A stretch of DNA of 44,516 nucleotides from Bradyrhizobium manausense (GCF_001440035.1 NZ_LJYG01000105.1:42846-87361), one strand, 5' to 3'; positions 8,320 through 19,790 are shown, numbered from the stretch's first letter. The notes: generated by a model not told the origin, from the letters alone. Numbers and translations: made by a program.

Positions 8320-9731
8320 TGACGAACTCGGAACAGGATCGCTGGTCGCGCGTGAAGAATCGCCTGCGCTCGAACGTCGGCGAAGACGTCTATACGAGCT
8401 GGTTCGCGCGCATGGATCTGGAAGGCGTGCAGGACGAAAGCGTGCGACTGTCGGTGCCGACGCGGTTCCTGAAAAGCTGGATCCAGGCCCATTATGCCGA
8501 GCGCGTGCTGTCGTGCTGGCAGGCCGAGATGCCGGAAGTGCATCGCATCGATCTCACCGTCCGTTCCGCGGTGCGTCCCGTGGTGCAGCCGAAGGAAGCG
8601 CCCGCGCCGGTCGAGGCGCGCCGCGCCCCCGCGCCGGAGCTGCGCTCGACCGCGACCGCGCCCGTTTCCGCCAATCATGACGCGCTCGGCGGCTCGCCGC
8701 TCGATCCGCGCCTGACCTTTGCAAGCTTCGTCGTCGGCCGCTCCAACACGCTGGCCCATGCGGCCGCGCGTCAGGTCGCCGAAGGCCGCCGCGGCGACGC
8801 CGTGATGTTCAACCCGCTCTACATCCATGCCGGCGTTGGGCTCGGCAAGACGCATCTGCTCCAGGCGGTGACCTGGGCCGGCAATTCCGGCAATGAGCGC
8901 AAGGTGCTTTATCTCACCGCGGAAAAATTCATGTACGGCTTCGTCGCCGCGCTGAAGACGCAGACGGCGCTTGCCTTCAAGGAAGCGCTGCGCGGCATCG
9001 ACGTGCTCGTCATCGACGATCTCCAGTTCCTGCAGGGCAAGTCGACCCAGGCCGAATTCTGTCACACGCTGAATGCGCTGATCGATGCCGGCCGCCAGGT
9101 CGTGATCGCGGCCGACCGTCCGCCGTCGGATCTCGAGAGCCTCGACGATCGCGTCCGCTCGCGCCTCGCCGGCGGCCTCGTGGTCGAGATGGGCTCGCTC
9201 GGCGAGGAGTTGCGCCATGGCATCCTCAAGTCGCGCGTCGCAGCCGCCCGCACCCATCACGCGACCTTCGACGTGCCGGAGGAGGTGCTGCATTATCTGG
9301 CCCGCGCCATCACCCATAACGGCCGCGACCTCGAAGGCGCGATCAACCGGCTTCTTGCTCACTCGAAACTCAACAACCAGCCGGTGACGCTGGAGATGGC
9401 GGAGCGCGAGGTGCGCGATCTGATCCGCCCCTCGGAGCCGAAGCGGATCAAGATCGAGGACATCCAGCGCGTGGTGGCGCGGCAGTACAATGTCAGCCGC
9501 TCCGACCTGCTGTCCTCGCGCCGCACCGCCAATGTGGTGCGTCCGCGCCAGGTGGCGATGTACCTCGCCAAGACGCTGACCCTGCGCTCCCTCCCCGAAA
9601 TCGGCCGCAGATTCGGCGGCCGCGACCACACCACGGTGCTGCACGCCGTGCGCAAGATCGAGGCGCTGGTCTCCAAGGACAATGCGCTGTCCGAGGAGGT
9701 CGAGTCGCTCAAGCGCCAGCTGCAGGAATAA
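8319..9731 (+). CDS. dnaA: Chromosomal replication initiator protein DnaA
   Basis: AAA+ ATPase that binds DnaA boxes at oriC, opens the DNA and loads the helicase (470 aa). Domain I covers residues about 1-82 ([16 protein letters not shown]...). A Pro/Ala-rich linker follows (about 85-120). Walker A is GVGLGKTH (172-179) and Walker B is VLVIDD (229-234). Domain IV ends with the DnaA signature helix-turn-helix ([16 protein letters not shown]). The start could be the ATG at 8316 or 8319; I chose 8319 because related proteins begin M-S/T-N-x-EQDRW. In-frame codons reach back to 8226 but that extension is unlike the family. AAGAAAAG lies 10 to 17 bases before the start. Confidence 0.97.
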   Translation: MTNSEQDRWSRVKNRLRSNVGEDVYTSWFARMDLEGVQDESVRLSVPTRFLKSWIQAHYAERVLSCWQAEMPEVHRIDLTVRSAVRPVVQPKEAPAPVEARRAPAPELRSTATAPVSANHDALGGSPLDPRLTFASFVVGRSNTLAHAAARQVAEGRRGDAVMFNPLYIHAGVGLGKTHLLQAVTWAGNSGNERKVLYLTAEKFMYGFVAALKTQTALAFKEALRGIDVLVIDDLQFLQGKSTQAEFCHTLNALIDAGRQVVIAADRPPSDLESLDDRVRSRLAGGLVVEMGSLGEELRHGILKSRVAAARTHHATFDVPEEVLHYLARAITHNGRDLEGAINRLLAHSKLNNQPVTLEMAEREVRDLIRPSEPKRIKIEDIQRVVARQYNVSRSDLLSSRRTANVVRPRQVAMYLAKTLTLRSLPEIGRRFGGRDHTTVLHAVRKIEALVSKDNALSEEVESLKRQLQE

Positions 9732-9755
9732 ACGCCTAAGCCTCCTGACATGCTC

Positions 9756-9793
9756 CCGCCGCCCGGCCATGCCTGGGCGGCGGTCGTTGTTTT
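9756..9793 (+). terminator. Terminator-like hairpin after dnaA
   Basis: Perfect 9-base GC stem CCGCCGCCC (9756-9764) and GGGCGGCGG (9775-9783), 10-base loop, followed by TCGTTGTTTT. It lies 24 bases past the dnaA stop and suggests dnaA and dnaN are largely separate transcripts. The remaining 186 bases before dnaN hold no gene. Confidence 0.65.
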
Positions 9794-9979
9794 GGCGGGT
9801 AAATCGTGGGGAACTGGCTCCCGATCCCTTGAATCCCGGGGCCATCCGCGCCACCTTGCGCCACCCTGACGGCTTTGGTCATATCGGCTCGATGACCCGG
9901 CTTCCCAGGGTCTTCGGTGCCGCGGCGCGCTGTCCTTCGCCCGGCTTTTTCCATCTTTGGGGATCGGGCGAGTAGTGCA

Positions 9980-11098
9980 ATGAAGGTTACGGTCGAACGC
10001 GCGCAACTCCTGAAATCACTGGGCCATGTCCATCGCGTGGTCGAGCGCCGCAACACGATTCCGATCCTGGGCAACGTGCTGGTGCGCGCCGAGAACGCGA
10101 AATTGTCGCTGAAGGCGACCGACCTCGACCTCGAGGTGACCGAGACGCTGCCGGCGGAAACCGCAACCGCCGGCTCGACCACCGTGCCGGCGCACATGTT
10201 CTACGACATCGTGCGCAAGCTGCCGGATGGTTCGCAGATCGTGCTGGAGGCCGACGGCGACCGCGCGGTGCTGGCGATCCGCGCCGGCCGCTCGCGCTTC
10301 ACGCTGCAGACCCTGCCGGAGAACGATTTCCCGGACCTTGCCGCCGGCGACCTCTCGCATTCGTTCAATCTCGCCGCCAAGGACGTCAAGCGGCTGATCG
10401 ACCGCACCCAGTTCGCGATCTCGACCGAAGAGACGCGCTATTACCTCAACGGCATCTATCTGCACGCCGCCGGCACCGCGACCGCCGCGACCTTGCGCGG
10501 CGTCGCCACCGACGGCCACCGCCTCGCCCAGCTCGATCTCGTCCAGCCCAAGGGCGCCGAGGGCATGCCCGGCGTCATCGTGCCGCGCAAGACCGTCGGC
10601 GAGGTGCAGCGCCTGATCGAGGACACCGAAGCCGAGATGACGATCGAGCTGTCGCAGGCCAAGATCCGCTTCACCATCGGCAATGTCGTGCTGACCTCAA
10701 AGCTGATCGACGGCACCTTCCCCGACTACGGCCGCGTCATTCCGCAAGGCAATGACAAGGAACTCGTGGTCGACAAGAAGGATTTCGAGAACGCGGTCGA
10801 CCGCGTTTCGACGATTTCGAGCGAACGCGGCCGCGCGGTCAAACTGTCGCTGTCGGCGGGCAAGCTGGTGCTGTCGGTGACCAATCCGGACTCGGGGAGC
10901 GCAACCGAAGAACTCGAGGTCGAATACGCCTCCGACGCGCTCGATATCGGCTTCAACTCCCGCTATCTCCTCGACATCGCCGCCCAGATCGAAGGCGACG
11001 TCGCGGTGCTGAGGTTGGCCGACCCCGGCTCGCCGACCCTGGTGCAGGACAAGGACGACAAGAGCGCGCTGTACGTGCTGATGCCGATGCGGGTGTGA
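9980..11098 (+). CDS. dnaN: DNA polymerase III beta subunit (sliding clamp)
   Basis: Ring-shaped dimeric processivity clamp that tethers Pol III and other partners to DNA (372 aa, normal length). It begins MKVTVERAQLLKSLGHVHRV with the conserved VVERRNTIPILGNVL at 32-46. The middle domain contains RYYLNGIYLH and VATDGHRLA. The C-terminus SALYVLMPMRV is the family end. The start at 9980 matches the family N-terminus; a longer in-frame reading from 9917 does not. It probably has its own promoter after the dnaA terminator. recF follows, separated by a palindromic repeat. Confidence 0.97.
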   Translation: MKVTVERAQLLKSLGHVHRVVERRNTIPILGNVLVRAENAKLSLKATDLDLEVTETLPAETATAGSTTVPAHMFYDIVRKLPDGSQIVLEADGDRAVLAIRAGRSRFTLQTLPENDFPDLAAGDLSHSFNLAAKDVKRLIDRTQFAISTEETRYYLNGIYLHAAGTATAATLRGVATDGHRLAQLDLVQPKGAEGMPGVIVPRKTVGEVQRLIEDTEAEMTIELSQAKIRFTIGNVVLTSKLIDGTFPDYGRVIPQGNDKELVVDKKDFENAVDRVSTISSERGRAVKLSLSAGKLVLSVTNPDSGSATEELEVEYASDALDIGFNSRYLLDIAAQIEGDVAVLRLADPGSPTLVQDKDDKSALYVLMPMRV

Positions 11099-11126
11099 GG
11101 GGGGTTCTCTCGACCATCCATCGGAA

Positions 11127-11255
11127 CCGTAGGGTGGGCAAAGCCTGCGCCGTAGCTCGAAGAGCGAAGGTGAAAGCGTGCCCACCATCGAGCAGCACGA
11201 ATCGCCGCGAGACGTGGGCACGGCGCGCAGAGCGCGCCTTTTGCCCACCCTACGG
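11127..11255. repeat. Intergenic palindromic repeat, GTAGGGTGGGCAAA family, copy 2
   Basis: Perfect 16-base arms CCGTAGGGTGGGCAAA (11127-11142) and TTTGCCCACCCTACGG (11240-11255) with internal GTGCCCACC and GGGCACGG. It sits in the 192-base gap between dnaN and recF, genes that are often co-transcribed. The second copy is at 2005-2096. Confidence 0.8.
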
Positions 11256-11290
11256 CATGCTCTCAAGGGGAGCGCGCGCGCCCATAACGA

Positions 11291-12433
11291 ATGACCATGA
11301 CCACCTCCCGCATCCATCGCCTGACGCTGACGCATTTTCGGAACTATCGGGCGGCGGGGCTCGAGACGGCGGCTGACATGGTGGCGCTAGTCGGGCCGAA
11401 CGGGGCGGGCAAGACCAATTGCATCGAGGCGATCTCGTTCCTGTCGCCGGGCCGCGGCCTGCGCCGCGCCACGCTGGAGGATGTCGCCGATAACCAGGGC
11501 GACGGCTCCTGGGCCGTCTCCGCGCAGGTCGAGGGCGCGCTGGGCCTCGCCACGCTCGGCACCGGCATCGAGCCGCCGCGCGCAGATAGCCCGGTGATCA
11601 GGCGCTGCCGCATCGACCGCGAGCCGGTGAACTCGGCGGCCAGCTTCGGCGATCACATCCGCATGGTGTGGCTGACGCCGGCGATGGATGGGCTGTTCAT
11701 GGGCGCCGCGTCCGAGCGCCGGCGCTTCTTCGACCGCCTGGTGCTGGCGATCGACAGCGAGCATTCCAGCCGCATCAACGCGCTGGAACGCTCGCTGCGT
11801 TCGCGCAACCGCCTGCTCGAGACGCGCAATTACGACGACCATTGGTGTGACGCGATCGAGCGCGAGACGGCCGAGCTTGCCGTCGCGGTCGCCGCAACAC
11901 GCGGCCAGACCGCGGCGCGCCTGACCGGCATGCTCAACGCGCGCGCGCAAGCCTCGGCTTTTCCTTCCGCGCAAATCGCGCTCGACGGCTGGATGGAGAA
12001 CGCGCTGCTGACGGAAACGGCGACCTCGGTCGAGGACCGCTATCGCCAGATCCTGCGCGACAACCGCCAGCGCGATGCCATCGCCGGCCGCACCACTGAA
12101 GGTCCGCATCTGACCGATCTGCAGGTGATCTACGCGCCGAAAGGCATGCCGGCGCGCGATGCCTCCACCGGCGAGCAGAAGGCGCTCTTGATCGGCCTCG
12201 TGCTCGCGCATGCGACGCTGGTCGCCGAGATGACCGGCATCGTGCCGCTTTTGCTGCTCGACGAGGTCGTCGCCCATCTCGATCCCAACAGGCGCGCCGC
12301 GCTGTTCGACGAGCTGCGCAAGCTCGGCGCGCAGGTGTGGCTGACCGGTGCGGACCCGGCCGCCTTTGCCGAGATCGGCGCGGGCGGCGAAGTCTTTGAC
12401 GTCGAGAGCGGACGCGTTTCCGCCCGGCGCTAG
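11291..12433 (+). CDS. recF: DNA replication and repair protein RecF
   Basis: SMC-like ATPase that, with RecO and RecR, loads RecA at single-strand gaps and helps restart stalled forks (380 aa). Walker A is GPNGAGKTN (35-43). The RecF block LTLTHFRNYR is at 11-20. The ABC-type signature STGEQKALLIGL and Walker B LLLLDEVVAHLD are in the C-terminal third. Tandem ATG codons at 11291 and 11297 make the exact start uncertain by two residues; no strong ribosome site precedes either. A palindromic repeat separates it from dnaN. Confidence 0.95.
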   Translation: MTMTTSRIHRLTLTHFRNYRAAGLETAADMVALVGPNGAGKTNCIEAISFLSPGRGLRRATLEDVADNQGDGSWAVSAQVEGALGLATLGTGIEPPRADSPVIRRCRIDREPVNSAASFGDHIRMVWLTPAMDGLFMGAASERRRFFDRLVLAIDSEHSSRINALERSLRSRNRLLETRNYDDHWCDAIERETAELAVAVAATRGQTAARLTGMLNARAQASAFPSAQIALDGWMENALLTETATSVEDRYRQILRDNRQRDAIAGRTTEGPHLTDLQVIYAPKGMPARDASTGEQKALLIGLVLAHATLVAEMTGIVPLLLLDEVVAHLDPNRRAALFDELRKLGAQVWLTGADPAAFAEIGAGGEVFDVESGRVSARR

Positions 12434-12553
12434 CCTGATGTGTTGAACCCGGCCTATTCGGATCGCGACTAGGACTGTGAGGCCGCAGCTGGCGGTGTCG
12501 CAGCCGTTGCAATCGCGCGATCGACAGGCGCGAGATCCCTGGAGAGAAAGACC

Positions 12554-12649
12554 ATGACGACGGTAAGGCGCGGGATGAAAGTCCCGGCACGATGGCGGCT
12601 GTTCGTGTGCGGCCTCGCTCTGCCCGGCAGGCCGGGATACCGCTTTTGA
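12554..12649 (+). pseudogene. Relic 5' end of a duplicated exported-protein gene
   Basis: The 31-codon frame MTTVRRGMKVPARWRLFVCG... keeps the ribosome site (CTGGAG) and the signal-peptide start shared with the two downstream genes, then runs into PGRPGYRF and a stop. The next module head begins at 12646, inside its final codons, so the body was probably lost by a deletion between two module copies. A functional 31-residue peptide is possible but less likely. Confidence 0.6.
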
Positions 12650-12746
12650 ACCTGCCCGGTTCCATCCACGACTAGCTGTCTGGGCCGCGCGATGACGTCG
12701 CAGCCCGCACATGACGCAAAGAGCGAGAAATCCTGGAGTGCTGCCG

Positions 12747-14912
12747 ATGTCGATGATCAAGCGCGGGATGCGGGTCCCGGCACGTGGGCTGCTGCTCGCC
12801 TTTGGCCTTCTGCTGATGGCGAGCACCGCACGCGCGGCGCAATTCGACGCCGGCTATGTTGATCCCCACACGCTGCCGAGGCTGCCAGGCGCGGTCGAGG
12901 ACACCTCCGATCCCTCCCGGGTGCAATATGGCGTGCCGACCGTGGTCGCGGTGACATCGGCGGCCGTCAGGAAGATGCTCGTCGCCGAGGGCTGGGTGCC
13001 CTATGTCCGCCCGCTCGACGAGGCCAACACCAGTCTCGCCTTCAAGAAGGGACGGCAGGGCCTGTCCGTCTCCTTCACGCAGGGCCTCGGCCGACCGGAC
13101 CAATCCGCGGTCACCTACTCCCCGAGCCGGATCTATTCGAACGTGCCGTTCCCCGAGGGCGCTGTTGACCTCGTGTTCGACGAGACCCGGCCCTATCTCG
13201 GCTGCATCGCGCCGGCCACGCTCGAGGCGGTACAGGATTTCTATGCGAAGGAAATGGCCGCGATCGGCTGGCGCAAGCTGACGCCCGAGACGGCCGCAAG
13301 CTGGCCGAACGCGGACCTCTCTGCGGTCATCCCGAACGGCGTGCGCGCCTATTACGACCATCCCGAGGGCGACTCGACGCAGTTCTACAAGCAGAAGCCG
13401 GTGATGCTGACGCTGACCCGCCGCGACGACGGCCGCACCAATGTCGACATCAGGATCGCGCCGTTCGCGCTGCCCACCGATCTTGAGCGCGGCGATACGG
13501 CCGGCCTGCCGGAGCCGAAGCCATACAAATCGTCCTCGGGCCGAGGCAACGCCCGAACATCAACGCGCGAGCTGATCGTTGCCGCCCTCGCCGATCTGCC
13601 CACTGTGGAGGCCTTCTACCATCGCGAATTTGCAAGGCGGGGCTGGACGGAAGAGGGAAATGCACCTCTCGCCCCGGGCGACGAGGTCGCGCTGAAATTC
13701 TCCTCGCCGGAGGAGAACGGCGTGCTGCATCTCGGCCGCAAATACGATTTCACGATGGTCCATCTGACCGCGCAGGTGAAGGAGAGCGTGCTCGCCGCCC
13801 GCGCCAAGGCGAAGAAAGACGCCGATGACCAGTTCATGAACGACGCGGAGGCGATGACGAAGCGGGTCCTCGCCGAGGACGCGGCACGTCGCAAGGCGCA
13901 GGCCGCAACGCTGTCCGATGCGCCGTTGCAGGCGCTCGCAGGCAGCAACGCGCCGCTGGCCGTCCCTGAGAACGCGCAGGAGGTGGAGTCCGGCGACGGC
14001 CGGCTCGAGTTCAACTCGACCTCGAGCGTGAAGGCGCTGGCCGCCTTCTATCGCGCCTCCCTGAAGCCCGCCGGCTGGAAGGAGCAGCCCTCCGTCATCA
14101 ACCAGCCCAACATGGCGGTGCTGGAATTTTCCAAGGCCGGCAAGTCGATCTCGATGACCTTGATGCAGATGGGCCCGAAGGTGAACGTCAGCGCCAACGG
14201 ATCCGGCCTGAGGACAGCCGCTGCCAAGCCTGCCGTCACCAGCCCGGCGGCGAGCAACGATCCTGCTGCCACGCAGCCCGGAGCATCCGCGCCGCTGGAA
14301 GCAGATCCGGACTCTGCGCTGCCGGTGCCGAAGCAGCACAGCTCGACCTCGCTGGGCACGGCAAAGCTGCCGGGCATCGCGGTGCCGTTCCGCCGCGAGC
14401 TCGAAGCCAGCGTGCCGGCCGAGCTCGGCGACGTGCTCGCCTTCTACCGCAGCGAGCTGAAAAGACTCGGCTGGCAGGAGAAGCCTGAAGGCGCGATCAC
14501 GACCGCCGATCGCGTCCAGGTCGCCTTCGCCTCGCCGCAGGGACCAGCAATGCTGAAGCTCGGCCGCGCCAATGGCGAGACGTCGATCGACCTCGTGCAG
14601 AAGAATCCTGAAGCCGCGGCCAAGGCGGACATCATGCCGAAACCAGGTCAGGCCAAGCTGCTGCTGGGCAATATGGGCAACCAGGAAGCCATGCTCACCA
14701 TCAACAAGCAAACCGTCAAGGTTGCGGCCGGCGCCGGTGGCCCGCAATCGCCGAAAGGACCGATGCTCGATCTGCCGCCCGGCAAGTATCCGTACGCGCT
14801 GAAGATCGCAGGGCAGAGCGGCCGGAGCGGCACGATCGAGTTGGCCGCGGGCGATGCCTGGGGCCTGATGGTGGGGCCGACCGGCGAGGTGCTGCCGCTG
14901 CAAATGTATTGA
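12747..14912 (+). CDS. Exported protein with four FY...GW repeats, unknown function
   Basis: Predicted secreted or periplasmic protein of 721 aa. The signal peptide ends at ARA (MSMIKRGMRVPARGLLLAFG... to STARA). Four repeats of about 125-145 aa each hold the core FY-x4-x-x-x-x-GW: DFYAKEMAAIGW (near 164), AFYHREFARRGW (near 290), AFYRASLKPAGW (near 433) and AFYRSELKRLGW (near 565). Each is followed by a strand such as VQVAFASPQGPAMLKLGR. Pro/Ala-rich linkers join them. The C-terminal 150 residues match the whole of the downstream lipoprotein. The start has CTGGAG 8 bases upstream. I recognise no named family. The upstream in-frame codons from 12711 lack the signal peptide context. Confidence 0.8.
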   Translation: MSMIKRGMRVPARGLLLAFGLLLMASTARAAQFDAGYVDPHTLPRLPGAVEDTSDPSRVQYGVPTVVAVTSAAVRKMLVAEGWVPYVRPLDEANTSLAFKKGRQGLSVSFTQGLGRPDQSAVTYSPSRIYSNVPFPEGAVDLVFDETRPYLGCIAPATLEAVQDFYAKEMAAIGWRKLTPETAASWPNADLSAVIPNGVRAYYDHPEGDSTQFYKQKPVMLTLTRRDDGRTNVDIRIAPFALPTDLERGDTAGLPEPKPYKSSSGRGNARTSTRELIVAALADLPTVEAFYHREFARRGWTEEGNAPLAPGDEVALKFSSPEENGVLHLGRKYDFTMVHLTAQVKESVLAARAKAKKDADDQFMNDAEAMTKRVLAEDAARRKAQAATLSDAPLQALAGSNAPLAVPENAQEVESGDGRLEFNSTSSVKALAAFYRASLKPAGWKEQPSVINQPNMAVLEFSKAGKSISMTLMQMGPKVNVSANGSGLRTAAAKPAVTSPAASNDPAATQPGASAPLEADPDSALPVPKQHSSTSLGTAKLPGIAVPFRRELEASVPAELGDVLAFYRSELKRLGWQEKPEGAITTADRVQVAFASPQGPAMLKLGRANGETSIDLVQKNPEAAAKADIMPKPGQAKLLLGNMGNQEAMLTINKQTVKVAAGAGGPQSPKGPMLDLPPGKYPYALKIAGQSGRSGTIELAAGDAWGLMVGPTGEVLPLQMY

Positions 14913-15045
14913 TCCGCAGCCTTTGCCAGTCACGGCCGGCTTGAACCTGAGCGGTTCGCGCGGCGACTAGTGGTCCTGAGGCTGCGCATCGCCGCAGCCT
15001 TCGCATCGCACGAAGATCACGACGCGGCGTCCCTGGAGAATGAGC

Positions 15046-15729
15046 ATGACCATGGTCAAACGCGGGCCGAACGTCCCGGCACGATGGCGGCTGCTGCTAT
15101 GCGCCCTCATTCTTCTGGCGGGGTGCTCGAAGGAACAGCTGACGGCAGATCCCAACGTCGAGATGCCGGCACCGAAGCAAAGCAGCTTCAGTCAATTCCG
15201 CACCACGCGGGCGCATGGCGCCGAGGCCCCGCTCCGGACCGAGATCGACGCGCGGGTGCCGGCGGAGCTCAACGAGGTGCTGGCCTTCTACCGCAGAGAG
15301 CTCGGGCAGCGCGGCTGGCGGGAGCTGCCGGATGACGCAATCATCGCCGCCGATCGCGTGCAGCTGGCCTTCATCTCCCCGAAAGGCCCGGCCGTGCTGA
15401 AGCTCGGCCGCGCCAAGGGCGAAACCACGGTCAGCCTGGCGCAGAGGAATCCGGAGGCCGCAGCCAAGGCCGATGTCCTGCCGACATCAGGACAAGCGCG
15501 GCTGATATTCGGCTATCTCAGGCCCGACGTGGCTTCGCTTGTGATCAACGCTCAGACCATTGAGATCGCAGGCGGCGAAAATCATCCACAAACGCTGGAT
15601 CTGCCGCCGGGCACGTATCCCTACGAGCTGCTTGTGTCAGGCCTTCGGGTGCGCGCCGATACGATCACGCTGGCCAAAGGCGAGGCCTGGACCCTCAGCG
15701 ACGACAAGAAGCCGTCCCAGATCTACTGA
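15046..15729 (+). CDS. Lipoprotein with one FY...GW repeat, paralogue of the upstream gene
   Basis: Lipoprotein of 227 aa with the lipobox LLAGC (Cys27). One repeat core is AFYRRELGQRGW, followed by DRVQLAFISPKGPAVLKLGR. Its C-terminal part (NPEAAAKAD, GQARLIFGY, TLDLPPGTYPYELLVSG, GEAWTL) matches the end of the 721-aa neighbour nearly block by block. The tandem ATGs at 15040, 15046 and 15052 leave the start open; 15046 has the right spacing to GGAG and aligns with the paralogue start. Function is unknown; the shared C-terminal domain looks like a beta-rich ligand- or envelope-binding module. Confidence 0.8.
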   Translation: MTMVKRGPNVPARWRLLLCALILLAGCSKEQLTADPNVEMPAPKQSSFSQFRTTRAHGAEAPLRTEIDARVPAELNEVLAFYRRELGQRGWRELPDDAIIAADRVQLAFISPKGPAVLKLGRAKGETTVSLAQRNPEAAAKADVLPTSGQARLIFGYLRPDVASLVINAQTIEIAGGENHPQTLDLPPGTYPYELLVSGLRVRADTITLAKGEAWTLSDDKKPSQIY

Positions 15730-15735
15730 ACCCCT

Positions 15736-15773
15736 GGCCTGTTCCGGGCCGCTGCAGCGGCTCCGAACAGGCC
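15736..15773 (+). terminator. Strong hairpin after the lipoprotein gene
   Basis: Arms GGCCTGTTC (15736-15744) and GAACAGGCC (15765-15773) enclose a second perfect palindrome GCCGCTGCAGCGGC (15748-15761). There is no T run (CGTCCCCCC follows), so it may be a barrier or RNA 3'-end structure rather than a classic terminator. It begins 6 bases after the stop codon. Confidence 0.5.
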
Positions 15774-15961
15774 CGTCCCCCCGCAAGATCCACGTCTTTG
15801 AAGACCCAAAACGGGGCCTCGAATCGGGCTTTTCAGGGAGCTTGGAATCGGCCTTCGAACGGCTTGAAATCAGGCCCAAAAATCCTATCTGATCAAAGGG
15901 TTGCCGGGAGATACTTTGCGCTAGGCGCAAACTCTCTTTCATGGCACAAAGAGCATCCTGA

Positions 15962-18445
<2,484 letters not shown>

Positions 18446-19384
18446 GGCGGTTGGTCTTTGTCGGATAACGCATATCTCTAACTCTATGACGGTAATGTCG
18501 GACTCGATTTGCACACAACCCTGACCCAGAGCGTTACTACCAAAGATTGAGCCAGCCCCCTAAGTGCCCGGCCAGCCTCCGTCATTGCCGCCTTAGCCTC
18601 TTGAATTGCTGAACTGCCCGGCTTTCCAGCGCGCCTGATCGATCTCTAGTCCTGCCCAGCCTCAAGCCTGGGCAAGTGCTCAGTGAGCCTCCCGCAGCAT
18701 TCTGGAGCGTCTTTCAGAGCCTTTAGTCTCCAACGGAAGGGGGACCCGCTGCCCCCGAGCCGAAGCGGCGCCCTGGAGCCTCCAGCCGGCAATAGCGCAC
18801 CATGTGCTCTCAACGGTCCCTTCCCGCGTCTGACGGCTAACCCCAAGCCAATGAGCCATGTTGCCCTTGCCGACAAGGCTCCCGATACGGTCTGAAAGAA
18901 AGCAATTTTCTCCGGATAGGAAGCAATTGCGTACTCGGTGAAAGCAATTGCCGCGGCTTTCGCGTTTCGCCTTCCATTTGATAGCTATTTTGGGAACTCT
19001 ACCCAAGCCACTGCGCGGCATCAAAATGCAACTTTGCACACGCAATCGGAATGTTTGAGCTCACCCGGAAGCCGTCGCTCGCTACCGACTATCGACCCGC
19101 CACCGGGAAGAAGGCCCCTTGAGCTCCTAGGCGTTTTCAGCCCTCCTTGTGAGGATTGGCTACCTAGAAGTGTCCCGCGTCGCATTCGCTGCTCGAATCG
19201 TCCAGCGGGCGGGCCGCCAACCGCCCTTGGGTTTGAGAATCAGTCCGGAGACGCATTCCGAGAGGAACCCAGGGCCCACGGAACGATAACCACGACGGAG
19301 CCGAAAGTGCCTGAATACCTTTCTCAGCGACAGAATGTCCTCACCCAAGATCCCGCCGAGACCGCGGAGCCATCATATGCCCGT
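18446..19384. other. Gene-free stretch after gyrB
   Basis: About 0.94 kb with no gene I can support. Short open frames exist on both strands but lack ribosome sites or recognisable families. The only clear structure is a set of three 21-base tandem repeats at 18898-18960. Base composition is more even than in the neighbouring core genes, consistent with the start of an accessory region. Confidence 0.5.
18898..18960. repeat. Three tandem 21-base repeats with core AAGCAATT
   Basis: Units start at 18898, 18919 and 18940. Each begins G(A/G)AAGCAATT, and the second and third continue GC. The cores recur exactly every 21 bases, two helical turns, so they lie on one DNA face. No gene abuts them closely. 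They could be a protein-binding array or only a minisatellite. Confidence 0.55.
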
Positions 19385-19790
19385 GTAGTAATCTGGTGAA
19401 GGTGGTCAACAACTGAAGGCGGGGTTCTGGGCTCACCCGCGTCTCTCCGAGTTTCCGGAATTCGCGCGCCGCTTGGTTCGCCATGGCGAGATTTTTCTCA
19501 AATCATGCACGGAGCTGCCCTGCTCTACAACCTGTCTCTCAGCGAGCTACGTGGGCGCGACGACTGGACCAAAGAATATGGCGAGCGAATTAGGCCGCCT
19601 GGAGCGAGGAGACCGGGCCCACGATCGCGCGGCTGGTCACTTGGCGAATTTTGGAATGCCGTCAAGAGGCATCCGCCGAAATTGGGAACGCGCTCACCGG
19701 GAAAGTGGGCGCACCAACAGTTGCCCCAAGGATTGCATTCGATCGTCTTTCCCCAGCGCGCGCATTCGACCGACATCGGAATCTTTTCTA
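19385..19790 (+). pseudogene. Frameshifted C-terminal relic resembling DUF6361 family proteins
   Basis: Two adjoining frames together read like one protein. AGFWAHPRLSEFPEFARR with LVRHGEIFLK is encoded from about 19422. After a one-base shift near 19500 comes IMHGAALLYNLSLSELRGRD with DWTKEYGERI. A third piece, SLGEFWNAVKRHPPKLGTR, follows near 19640. The HGAALLYNL block and its flanks look like the DUF6361 family as I remember it; this is recognition, not a search result. No N-terminal half is visible upstream. It converges on the 3' end of the SNF2 helicase gene and may be a lost component of that cluster or unrelated debris. Confidence 0.45.

Larger units (their letters stand above)
12443..15051 (+). 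repeat. Three tandem copies of a gene module between recF and gyrB
   Basis: Three module heads begin at 12443, 12646 and 14941. Each has TTGAACC, a CGGTTC-like block and CGACTAG, then a region with GCAGCC, then a CTGGAG ribosome site, then a start encoding a related signal peptide (MTTVRRGMKVPARWRL, MSMIKRGMRVPARGLL, MTMVKRGPNVPARWRL). The first copy is a relic, the second a 721-aa gene, the third a 227-aa gene. This is direct evidence of tandem duplication with divergent outcomes. The coordinates run from the first head to the third start. Confidence 0.75.

Noticed and set aside
18680..19045. Minus-strand frame of 121 codons after gyrB
   Set aside because: No ribosome site or family resemblance; its odd NCF repeats are the translation of the 21-base DNA repeats.
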